A stretch of DNA of 33,234 nucleotides from ARS1285 sp039796495 (GTDB lineage Archaea; Nanobdellota; Nanobdellia; Pacearchaeales; GW2011-AR1): the NCBI GenBank assembly GCA_039796495.1, contig JBDKJQ010000066.1, positions 1 to 33,234 of the forward strand. Direction: 5' to 3'. The notes beneath the pieces were generated by a model. It saw only the letters and a program-made list of their open reading frames with translations. It was not told the DNA's origin and did no database searches. A program made the translations under genes and the position numbers. Every line of letters begins with the position of its first letter. Position 1 is the stretch's first letter. Shown here one piece after another: positions 1-6,342 of this stretch.

Positions 1-2
1 GG

Positions 3-128
3 CTTCCTCCAAATTTCAGCAATCCGATATACAAAGATTTAGGAGTTGATTTCCCCGATAAACTGTCATTACAAACAAAAAACCCTGTCAGCTATGCGAT
101 AAAAAAATATTTCATGCTGAGGAAATGA
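3..128 (+). CDS. C-terminal end of an unidentified protein (partial, runs off the left edge)
   Basis: An open frame enters from the left edge and ends at TGA 126-128, leaving 41 residues that finish in YFMLRK. The other two plus frames hit stops within about 50 bases. The stop is directly next to the stop of gatE at 129, so the two genes would be tightly convergent, which is what a real gene end looks like. No family can be recognised from 41 residues. Confidence 0.5.
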   Translation, partial: LPPNFSNPIYKDLGVDFPDKLSLQTKNPVSYAIKKYFMLRK

Positions 129-1562
129 TTAACTCAACAGTTTTTTGAGGATCTCACTTGCATCTTTCCCGTTAATTTTTCCTTTGAATTTTTCCATCAC
201 AAGTCCCATATATCCTCCGATTGAAAGTCCGGGTTTGTCTTTGACAAGTTTCGCAATCTCTCCTTCAACATCCCCAAGATCAGCTTTTTCAATGCGTATA
301 GCTTCCTCAAATTTCTTTCCATGAGCTATTTTTTCCATTGTCTGTTTTATGTCGACTCGTGCGATCCTGCCCTTCTGGACAGCATCAAGAATGCTTTCAA
401 GAATATCCAGCGTTAACAAATCCTTAACTTCTTCAGTGCTTTTCTTCTCTCGTGCTGCAATCTCCTTCGGCAGTTCGATCAGCATTTTATAAACTAATTT
501 TGGTTCAGAAATAATTTTCAAAAACGCCTCAAACTCTTCCAATAAATCTTCTCCTAGTAAAATTCGTGCTTCATCTTCAGTCAGTCCTTTTTTCACCAGT
601 TCTTTTTTCTTCTCGCTGCGCAGTTGCGGAAGTGTTTTTTTTGCTTCATTGAGTATGTCGCGTGAAATTTTTAATAGTGGCAGATCAGTCTCTGGATACA
701 TACGCGCAGCACCGGGCATCGGGCGCAAAAATTCTGTTTCACCACTCATCAAAGCATTACGTACTTCCGACTGTATTTTCTTTTCAGTAATATTTTTTTT
801 CTGCCTTTCAGTCTCTTTCGCAATAACTGCAGTAAACATTTTCACATCCTGAAATCCTTTGATCTCAACCCGGTCATGTCCCGGAATAGAAATATTAATG
901 TCCTGCCGAATCGTGCCAATCCCTCGTTTGACTTTGCAGCTTCGCAACACATCCCCAATAAAAAGCGCAACTTCTTTGCATTGCTCAGCAGAGGTTATAT
1001 CAGGATACGTACCGATTTCAATAAGAGGGATTCCTAATCGATCCAATCGAAATGTTTTAGTGTTATTCTTATCATCAACAATGCGCGCAGCATCTTCTTC
1101 CAGCGAGACATTTTCTATGCGGACTTTTCCGTGAGGAGTATCCACCCAGCCATTACGTGCAATCAAAACAGTCCGTTGAAATCCCGACGTATTTGATCCG
1201 TCAATCACCGTTTTCCGCATGATCTGCGTTATCGGCAGGATCTCACAGTGCAGCAGCAAAGAAACATGCAATGCAATCTGCAATGCTTCCTCATTAATGA
1301 CATGCGGTGGCTCTTCATCCAACTCAACTAAACAGGTCGTATCATACACCTGGTATGAAAATTCTTTGTCGCGAGAAGCTTCGTGCTGTGCAGCTTTGTC
1401 AACTTCGCCTGACTCTCCTGCAACAGCATGCAATTTTCGCCTCACTTCAAATGCAGGCTCATCATTGCGCAAGACAGAAGGACAGTGACAAAATAATTTA
1501 TGAGTATCAAGCTGCTGATGAATCTCCAGACCTGATTTTATCGTAACATTTTTTTCAGCCAT
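129..1562 (-). CDS. gatE: Glu-tRNA(Gln) amidotransferase subunit E, short form without GAD domain
   Basis: GatE partners GatD to convert Glu-tRNA(Gln) to Gln-tRNA(Gln) in archaea; it holds the kinase/transamidase site and binds the tRNA. The N-terminal half reads clearly as GatE rather than GatB: LEIHQQLDTHKLFCHCP near the start, CLVELDEEPPHVINEEAL near residue 75, and IDGSNTSGFQRT near 120. The C-terminal part (about 360-477) is the helical plus YqeY-like tail region ending in a GKINGKDASEIL-type sequence. GatE proteins are usually about 600 or more residues because an AspRS-like GAD domain is inserted after the cradle domain. Here the chain goes almost directly from the cradle (KMFTAVIAKETERQ) to RPMPGAARMYPETDLPLL, so the insert is absent and the protein has 477 residues. 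A TATA-like box at 1582-1589 (minus strand) is about 25 nt upstream of the ATG. gatD lies 4.8 kb away on the same strand. Confidence 0.93.
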   Translation of the reverse strand: MAEKNVTIKSGLEIHQQLDTHKLFCHCPSVLRNDEPAFEVRRKLHAVAGESGEVDKAAQHEASRDKEFSYQVYDTTCLVELDEEPPHVINEEALQIALHVSLLLHCEILPITQIMRKTVIDGSNTSGFQRTVLIARNGWVDTPHGKVRIENVSLEEDAARIVDDKNNTKTFRLDRLGIPLIEIGTYPDITSAEQCKEVALFIGDVLRSCKVKRGIGTIRQDINISIPGHDRVEIKGFQDVKMFTAVIAKETERQKKNITEKKIQSEVRNALMSGETEFLRPMPGAARMYPETDLPLLKISRDILNEAKKTLPQLRSEKKKELVKKGLTEDEARILLGEDLLEEFEAFLKIISEPKLVYKMLIELPKEIAAREKKSTEEVKDLLTLDILESILDAVQKGRIARVDIKQTMEKIAHGKKFEEAIRIEKADLGDVEGEIAKLVKDKPGLSIGGYMGLVMEKFKGKINGKDASEILKKLLS

Positions 1563-1598
1563 GAAAAATAAAGAAAAAAGATTATTTAAGGTTTGGGA

Positions 1599-2540
1599 TT
1601 ATTTATGGCCGTTATGAGTTCGCGCGGTTTCTTTTTGATATCCATCACTATTTCTGCTTCCATCATATTTTAACTTTTTGAGAGAGCTATCCCAGATGCA
1701 AGTAAATTCTTCTATTAATTGTCCTCTGCTTCCTGGATGCTGTTTGAACATAGGATGTTCTCTTGCAGAATAAGTAAGAATTTTTTCAAATCCCATTCTC
1801 TCAGCGACTTCCTCTGCTATTCTCATGCACGCCATGCCAAATTTAACTCCTTCTGGAAACTGGGCGTTTCTACAAGACTGCATTTGTGAAACAAGCATTT
1901 CGTTATTTTGAGCCCAAAAGCCAACAACTGCAACAAGATTATCTTCCCCTCGATGTTCCGGGTGTTCTTTGTATATCTCAATTAAAAAAGGAGAGTCAGA
2001 TCGTATTCCTCCTCCTAAAACTCCTCCACTTACAATGGTACCTATCCCAAAATGAGCTCCGATTTTATATCCCTTTAGGTTAGTTGTTCCGCTTCCGTTT
2101 TCTTTTTGGATGATAATCCTTCCGGGTTCTTTTCCCAATACTTGTAAAAATCGTTCAGGATGTTGGGCCATTTTTTCCAATTTACCTGCAATCTGAGCAT
2201 TATTATTCATACTTAGCGCGTAATCAGTTACTAATCCTTCAGTAAGATGATAAGGAGATTCCACTAATGGTACAAGAGATAATGCATTCATATGTGGATT
2301 TTCTCTTAACGGATCGGTTATTCTTCCTTCTCTTGGCCGGCAGAAAAAATAAGGATCTTTCCAATCGTAGGTTGTTGATACCATATCCTCTCCTGAAATA
2401 TACCACATCTCTTCGAGATCCTTTTTTGCAACAATTGTTCTATCTTCCAGTACTGCTGGGAATACTTGTGAATAGATATATTCTCTCAGCTCATGAAATC
2501 TTCCTTCACATTTCACTACTCTGCCTTTATCCTTTGTCAT
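1599..2540 (-). CDS. Conserved-looking protein of unknown function, 313 residues
   Basis: I do not recognise a family with confidence. The protein is soluble, with no signal peptide or membrane segment. The C-terminal third (LVAVVGFWAQ, a loop, then MRIAEEVAERMGFEKI and LTYSAREHPMFKQHPGS) alternates strand and helix in an order reminiscent of a GNAT acetyltransferase core, including a helix after a loop rich in small residues, but the pyrophosphate-binding consensus is not clear. The last 20 residues are polar and probably disordered. It is transcribed in the same direction as gatE with 36 bp between. A TATA-like box (TTTTAAA, 2563-2569) is centred 26 nt upstream of the start, so it probably has its own leaderless promoter. 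Confidence 0.75.
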   Translation of the reverse strand: MTKDKGRVVKCEGRFHELREYIYSQVFPAVLEDRTIVAKKDLEEMWYISGEDMVSTTYDWKDPYFFCRPREGRITDPLRENPHMNALSLVPLVESPYHLTEGLVTDYALSMNNNAQIAGKLEKMAQHPERFLQVLGKEPGRIIIQKENGSGTTNLKGYKIGAHFGIGTIVSGGVLGGGIRSDSPFLIEIYKEHPEHRGEDNLVAVVGFWAQNNEMLVSQMQSCRNAQFPEGVKFGMACMRIAEEVAERMGFEKILTYSAREHPMFKQHPGSRGQLIEEFTCIWDSSLKKLKYDGSRNSDGYQKETARTHNGHK

Positions 2541-2615
2541 AAAGTTCTTAGTAAAATATCTTTTTTAAACCTTTCTATTTTAACCACTTTATAGTTATAA
2601 CTAATGTTCCCCATT

Positions 2616-3545
2616 TCATTTTCTTTTTCCAAACCACTCCCACATTTTCCTTAATCCCTCCTCAAGAGATGTTGTAGGATTCCAGTCAAGTTCTTTGCGT
2701 GCAAGAGAAGTATCAAGCACAATATCTCGAACCTCTCCTTTGATGGCTTCATCATGCTTAAACAGTATCTCTCGCTCTGAAATTTTTTTGAGCAATTCAC
2801 ACACCTCATTCACTGAAACCTGTTTTCCATTCGCAAGATGAAAGAGTTGATGTTCAGTTTTTCCTAACTTCTGCAAACAAGCAACAATAAAATCAGCAAT
2901 ATCTTCAACATAAATAAAATCCCGTGTCTGATTGCCGTCACCAAAAATGATCGGCGTTTCTCCCTTCATAATTTGAGAAATAAAAAATGGAACAAGCCGG
3001 CCTGATTTAGCAAGATCGCGTGGACCATATACATTCCCAAAACAAAAAATAAAATAATCCATACCATGCAGGCGAGAATACATTTCAACATAATGCTCTG
3101 CCGTATGTTTTGAAATGCCATAGGGCGATAAAGGACGAAGAGGATGTTTTTCATCAACCGGGAGATAATCAGGTTCACCAACACGTGCGCCACCAGTCGA
3201 GGTATAAATTATATTTTTCACATTATTTTTTCTACATGCCTCTAAAACAGAAATAGTGCCAAGAATATTCACCCGTGCATCTTCCACAGGGTTTTCAATT
3301 GATTTCCGAAGCAATGAATTTGCCGCGCAATGAATCACAAGTTCTGGTTTTTCCTCCAAAAAAATTTCATTCAATTTTTCTTCATCGCAAATATCTGCAT
3401 GATAATAAATTGCCCTTGCATTTTCATTCTCCTTTTTTCCCAACGAATAATAGTCAACAACAGAAACGCTCTCTCCTCGCTCAATAAGTTTGTCAACAAT
3501 CCAGCTGCCGATAAATCCTGCGCCACCCGTCACTAAAATTTTCAT
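2616..3545 (-). CDS. GalE-like NAD-dependent sugar-nucleotide epimerase/dehydratase (extended SDR)
   Basis: Extended short-chain dehydrogenases of this type act on nucleotide sugars such as UDP-glucose, supplying surface glycans. The Rossmann dinucleotide motif TGGAGFIGS is at residues 6-14, and Asp31 after the second strand (VVDYYS) fits NAD preference. The catalytic pair is Y142 and K146 (PYGISK), with TSTGG near 115-119. FGNVYGPRD follows, then DGNQTRDFIYVEDIAD, the substrate-binding signature of the UDP-glucose 4-epimerase group. At 309 residues it is a typical archaeal length. Exact substrate (glucose, glucuronate or dTDP sugar) cannot be told from sequence. The minus-strand TATA-like box near 3567-3574 is 26 nt upstream of the ATG. 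Confidence 0.9.
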   Translation of the reverse strand: MKILVTGGAGFIGSWIVDKLIERGESVSVVDYYSLGKKENENARAIYYHADICDEEKLNEIFLEEKPELVIHCAANSLLRKSIENPVEDARVNILGTISVLEACRKNNVKNIIYTSTGGARVGEPDYLPVDEKHPLRPLSPYGISKHTAEHYVEMYSRLHGMDYFIFCFGNVYGPRDLAKSGRLVPFFISQIMKGETPIIFGDGNQTRDFIYVEDIADFIVACLQKLGKTEHQLFHLANGKQVSVNEVCELLKKISEREILFKHDEAIKGEVRDIVLDTSLARKELDWNPTTSLEEGLRKMWEWFGKRK

Positions 3546-3756
3546 AGGTAAAAAACAGAAAAATAGTTTTAATAGTTTTGTGTGATAGAAATGTATCGCC
3601 GAGACCCCAGACTCAAATTAGGAAATAATTTTTGGACACGATAACCCTGAGGCTTTTTTATTTTCTGAATATAAAAATTTGCTAAATATTGAATAGCTGC
3701 GGGGAGAAGACAGTACAGCTAATAATAGTATAATTATCAAGTAGCAACAAATAGAA

Positions 3757-3768
3757 ATATTTATAAAC
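3757..3768 (+). promoter_or_regulatory. TATA box of the DGR target gene
   Basis: The sequence ATATTTATAAAC is centred about 26 nt upstream of the ATG at 3789, the same spacing seen at most genes in this window. It implies a leaderless mRNA and supports 3789 as the start. The 243-bp stretch between galE and this gene holds only the two divergent promoters as far as I can see. Confidence 0.7.
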
Positions 3769-3788
3769 CTCACCTTTCTTAGAAAAGT

Positions 3789-4640
3789 ATGACATTAGAC
3801 CTAAATGAAGTTCAAGCGTATAGAGATTTTCGTACTGACGAGACTCCAAGATATATAGATCAGATGCCGCTGTTGCTTTCTGGAAAAAATCTCGATGGAA
3901 ACGTTATTGATGTTCCGCGCATTCCGGTGCAGGTTGCTCATATTTTTGAGCGAAGAATTCATTCTCAAAAGCCTGATTGGATGAACAATTGGTTTGATAC
4001 GGTAGATGGTATTGTTCTTCCTGCGAAAGGCGCATATGCAGAAGGAAAGTTTAAGATACGAAAGAATTCTGATTCGTTACGGGCAGTTACTCCTGCAAGT
4101 GCTGACACGCTCATCAAGGGTGGAATTGTTCATGATTCTTACGAAACAGTTCACGGTGTTGAGTTTATTGTAGATAAGGATATAATTGTAAATAGAGATA
4201 TGACTAAGGACGAGGCATTGAATAATCCTGCCTTGCTTGAAGTTCTTGGCGGAGATGGAAGTTTTAGGGATGCTGTCGTAGATAAAATATTTTATGAAGG
4301 TAAAAAGCAATTTAATTATGATACAATGATGGGAATATATCTACCATCGCAGTTAAAACAAGCACATGAACGGGCGTTCGTCGTCGACGGGCTTGACAAT
4401 TGGTCAGGGCTGGGGGGCAGGGACGATCTCCATGGCGGCTTTGGTCGTTTGGTCGGGTATAGAGCGCCGGAGGCGCCTTGTTTGAAATCCAGTGAAGCTG
4501 GCGCAAAAAATTTTGCAAAAGAAATAACCGTGCGTACATTGTTAGAAGAAACAAACCAAACATCTGCATATGCTCCTGATCAAATAACAAAATTACAGAA
4601 TATTCTTGAACAAAAAGGATACACTCTTTCACGAAAATAG
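3789..4640 (+). CDS. DGR target protein carrying the variable repeat, 283 residues
   Basis: This is the protein diversified by the DGR. The VR covers residues 195-224 and changes 12 residues relative to the template: V198, D200, G201, W205, G207, G209, D212, D213, G216, G217, F218 and G223, where the TR would encode I, N, R, R, R, E, N, N, N, D, N and E. DGR targets generally display such residues on a C-type-lectin fold; MGIYLPSQ just before the VR and GRLVGYRAPE at its end fit the pattern, but I cannot confirm the fold by eye. No signal peptide or membrane segment is visible, so a cytoplasmic role or non-classical export is possible. Unusually, about 59 residues follow the VR, whereas in many targets the VR is at the C terminus. 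The start is supported by a TATA box 26 nt upstream. The ligand is unknown. Confidence 0.9.
   Translation: MTLDLNEVQAYRDFRTDETPRYIDQMPLLLSGKNLDGNVIDVPRIPVQVAHIFERRIHSQKPDWMNNWFDTVDGIVLPAKGAYAEGKFKIRKNSDSLRAVTPASADTLIKGGIVHDSYETVHGVEFIVDKDIIVNRDMTKDEALNNPALLEVLGGDGSFRDAVVDKIFYEGKKQFNYDTMMGIYLPSQLKQAHERAFVVDGLDNWSGLGGRDDLHGGFGRLVGYRAPEAPCLKSSEAGAKNFAKEITVRTLLEETNQTSAYAPDQITKLQNILEQKGYTLSRK
4372..4459 (+). repeat. DGR variable repeat (VR), 88 bp
   Basis: Aligned without gaps to 4814-4901 (offset 442). Mismatches are at 4380, 4386, 4389, 4401, 4407, 4414, 4422, 4425, 4434, 4435, 4438, 4440, 4441, 4456 and 4457, and the template base is A at every one. Twelve are A to G and three (4401, 4440, 4441) A to T. 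The other 63 non-A template positions are all conserved. Similarity stops sharply on both sides. Confidence 0.96.
4464..4476 (+). other. Small GC hairpin just downstream of the VR
   Basis: GCGCC (4464-4468) and GGCGC (4472-4476) form a 5-bp stem with a 3-nt loop, starting 5 nt after the VR end. Experimentally studied DGRs (Bordetella phage) need a DNA hairpin or cruciform a few bases downstream of the VR for efficient retrohoming. The stem here is shorter than that one, so the match in role is inference from position. Confidence 0.45.
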
Positions 4641-4644
4641 ATAG

Positions 4645-4655
4645 CTTTTTAAAAT
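4645..4655 (+). promoter_or_regulatory. Candidate promoter for the TR RNA and RT
   Basis: CTTTTTAAAAT lies just after the target stop codon (4638-4640). With the 26-nt spacing usual here, transcription would begin near 4677, giving an RNA that covers the TR and then the RT gene. No comparable box is found 26 nt upstream of the RT start, since that position falls inside the TR. Confidence 0.45.
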
Positions 4656-4676
4656 TCTATAGATAATTTTATTTGT

Positions 4677-4922
4677 CCTAGCTAACTGTGCAACAAGGAT
4701 GCATGGGGCAGACTAGGCTACATGCTGTTTTGCTACGGCTTTACGAGTCATAAAATACAGCTTCAACAGCTATGAAGAAGCAGTGCGTTGGAAAAAGGCA
4801 GAACAGCTACTCTGGGCGTTCATCGTCAACAGGCTTGACAATAGGTCAAGGCTGGAGGGCAGGAACAATCTCCATAACGACAATGGTCGTTTGGTCGAAT
4901 AGAATAGTCTGCCGTTAGGATT
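4677..4922 (+). ncRNA. Putative non-coding TR RNA leader of the DGR
   Basis: This stretch between target gene and RT contains the TR and about 137 nt upstream of it. In known DGRs the RT copies the TR from such an RNA and needs flanking sequence for specific priming. Visible pairing includes CCTAG (4677-4681) with CTAGG (4713-4717), and GCTGTTTT (4724-4731) with the interrupted complement at 4752-4761. The 5' end is inferred from the TATA-like box at 4645-4655. Boundaries are approximate. Confidence 0.45.
4814..4901 (+). repeat. DGR template repeat (TR), 88 bp
   Basis: This is the non-coding donor copy of the VR. It contains 25 adenines, 15 of which are changed in the current VR. Read in the VR frame it is rich in AAC/AAT codons (N212, N213, N216, N218), as in DGR templates where these codons give wide amino-acid choice without stops. 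It lies 21 bp upstream of the RT start. A 14-nt A-free block (TGGTCGTTTGGTCG, 4884-4897) is identical in both copies near the 3' end. Two A to G changes lie beyond that block, so a textbook initiation-of-mutagenic-homology (IMH) segment is not obvious. Confidence 0.96.
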
Positions 4923-5465
4923 ATGATGTATGAAAAATTATGCTCGCATGAAAATCTTTTAACAGCATTTGAAAAATCAAGCAAAGGAAAAACAAAAAAG
5001 CCCTATGTTATTGCATTTAAGAAAAAACTTAAGGAAAATTTGCTTAAACTTCAAGAAGAATTGAGAAACCAAACTTACAAGCCACGGCCCCTTAAAACGT
5101 TCATTGTAAGTGAGCCAAAAACGAGAAAAATATCAAAATCTAAATATCGAGACAGAGTCATTCATCATGCTTTAATAAATATCATCAGACCTGTTTTTGA
5201 GCCAACATTTATTTATGATTCATTTGCTAATCAAGTTGGTAAAGGCACGCTGAAAGCTATTAACAGATTTCATTACTTTAAACGAAAAGTTTCAAGAAAC
5301 AATACAATTCCTTGCTATATTCTAAAAGCAGATATTAAACATTATTTTCAAGAGATAAATCACGAAATTTTACTAAAAATTTTAAAAGAAAAGATATCTG
5401 ACGAAAGAGTCATCATGCTTATCAAACAAATTTTATCCAATTCGTCCTCTGATGGGGGGGGGTGA
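4923..5465 (+). CDS. DGR reverse transcriptase, N-terminal part (frame broken at G9 run)
   Basis: This frame encodes the fingers and first palm motifs of a DGR/group-II-like reverse transcriptase. Visible are the template-grip region YRDRVIHHAL (75-84), FANQVGKGTLKAI (101-113), and the catalytic motif A LKADIKHYF with Asp137. It stops at TGA 5463-5465 straight after a run of nine G (5454-5462), before the rest of the palm. The next frame continues the protein exactly where this stops, so the two are one gene: with eight G the product would be a 472-residue RT. ATG ATG at 4923-4928 gives two possible starts; the first is used here. No Shine-Dalgarno sequence is evident. Confidence 0.88.
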   Translation: MMYEKLCSHENLLTAFEKSSKGKTKKPYVIAFKKKLKENLLKLQEELRNQTYKPRPLKTFIVSEPKTRKISKSKYRDRVIHHALINIIRPVFEPTFIYDSFANQVGKGTLKAINRFHYFKRKVSRNNTIPCYILKADIKHYFQEINHEILLKILKEKISDERVIMLIKQILSNSSSDGGG

Positions 5466-6342
5466 ATGCCTTCGAGGAATGCCTCTGGGAAACTATACCT
5501 CACAATGGTTTGCTAATATTTATCTTGGCAAGTTGGACAAATTTGTAAAACATTATCTGAGAGCAAAATATTACATTCGTTATGTGGATGATTTTGTCAT
5601 TTTTTCTTATTCAAAAATAGAATTGGAGCAATGGAAAAATGAGATTAGTCAATTTTTAGAAAAAGAACTTTTGCTTTCGCTTCATCCTGATAAATCTCGG
5701 ATAATACCATTAAATAAAGGCATTCATTTTTTAGGATTAAGAATTTTTTATTATCACTCATTAATCAGAGAGAGTAACAAAAGAAATTTTGAACGCAGAT
5801 TCAAAGAGTTGAAAATTTTGTATAGAGAAGATAGGATACCTAGAGAAAAGGTGGTCGAAAGTCTCGAGGGCTGGCTTACTTTTGCAAAACATGCAAATTC
5901 TTACAAATATTGCAGAGAATTATTGAGAAATTTTAACAAAAGCTTTCCAATAAGGCATAAGAATGAAATAATAAGGACAAAGAAAATAAAAAACTTTTTT
6001 AGAAAAGTATATGCAAGTAAGGTAGACTTCAGTTTGCAAAAAACATTATTTTTATTTCATAAAAAATTAACTTATGAGCAAATTGCCGATAAGCGTTCTA
6101 TCAAACAGGGAACTGTTTGGAAACATTTTTCTGATTTAATTGAGTATGGGCAGCTTTCAGTGTGGAGTGTAGTAGCAAAGAGGAAGATAATCAGAGTACT
6201 GTCGAAAATAAAAAATGTTCAGGAGCCGCTTAAGCAGATAAAGGAAAGGATACATGATAAAACTATTTCTTATGATGAAATTAATTGTGTAAAATCTCAC
6301 TTAAAAATGAAAGATAAAATTAAAAATATAGTCAAGAGTTAA
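5452..6342 (+). CDS. DGR reverse transcriptase, C-terminal part with RecQ-type helix-turn-helix tail
   Basis: Continuation of the RT in the +1 frame. GMPLGNYTSQWFANIYL (9-25 of this frame) is the motif B region, and YIRYVDDF (41-48) holds the catalytic YVDD of motif C. SLHPDKSRIIPL and GIHFLGLRI form the following palm/thumb motifs. After a helical thumb, residues about 194-285 (nucleotides 6031-6306) resemble the helix-turn-helix domain at the C terminus of RecQ helicases (HTH_40 type), with LTYEQIADKRSIKQGTV, HFSDLIEYGQL, PLKQIKERI and ISYDEINCVKSHL in the family order. The ATG at 5452 sits inside the G-run and is unlikely to be a true start. The last 11 bp overlap the 3' end of the convergent gatD. 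Confidence 0.88.
   Translation: MGGGECLRGMPLGNYTSQWFANIYLGKLDKFVKHYLRAKYYIRYVDDFVIFSYSKIELEQWKNEISQFLEKELLLSLHPDKSRIIPLNKGIHFLGLRIFYYHSLIRESNKRNFERRFKELKILYREDRIPREKVVESLEGWLTFAKHANSYKYCRELLRNFNKSFPIRHKNEIIRTKKIKNFFRKVYASKVDFSLQKTLFLFHKKLTYEQIADKRSIKQGTVWKHFSDLIEYGQLSVWSVVAKRKIIRVLSKIKNVQEPLKQIKERIHDKTISYDEINCVKSHLKMKDKIKNIVKS
5454..5462 (+). other. Homopolymer G9 tract at the RT frameshift
   Basis: Nine consecutive G sit where the reading frame of the RT shifts by one. Removing one G joins SSSDGG to GECLRGMPLGN and restores a continuous palm. It could be a sequencing or assembly error, a true inactivating insertion, or a slippage site that switches RT production on and off. Confidence 0.9.

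Larger units (their letters stand above)
3761..6342 (+). mobile_element. Diversity-generating retroelement (target gene, VR, TR, reverse transcriptase)
   Basis: All core parts are present in canonical order: target gene with VR, TR, RT. The TR and VR copies are 88 bp, align without gaps and differ only at template adenines. DGRs mutate the target by copying TR RNA into cDNA with misincorporation at A and pasting it over the VR. No separate Avd or HRDC accessory gene lies between target and RT. I see no terminal inverted repeats or target-site duplication around the cassette, as expected for DGRs, which are not known to excise themselves. The cassette stands between two genes (gatE, gatD) that are commonly neighbours in archaea. 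Activity is uncertain because of the RT frameshift. Confidence 0.93.

Noticed and set aside
129..1562. Reading this gene as gatB
   Set aside because: The CLVELDEEPPHVINEEAL and SNTSGFQRT segments are GatE-type, and gatD is present nearby; only the missing GAD insert makes the length look like GatB.
3575..3655. Possible C/D-box small RNA (GTGATAG near 3581, CTGA near 3650)
   Set aside because: No internal D'/C' boxes and no flanking terminal stem; the boxes are too far apart and common by chance in this A/T-rich gap.
5452..5465. ATG at 5452 as the start of a separate RT-like gene
   Set aside because: The frame begins in the middle of the RT palm, directly continuing the upstream frame, and the ATG is next to the G-run; a frameshift explains it better.
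3761..6342. Insertion sequence or group II intron explanation for the RT
   Set aside because: No transposase, terminal inverted repeats, maturase/endonuclease domain or intron domain V; the TR/VR pair with A-only changes identifies a DGR.
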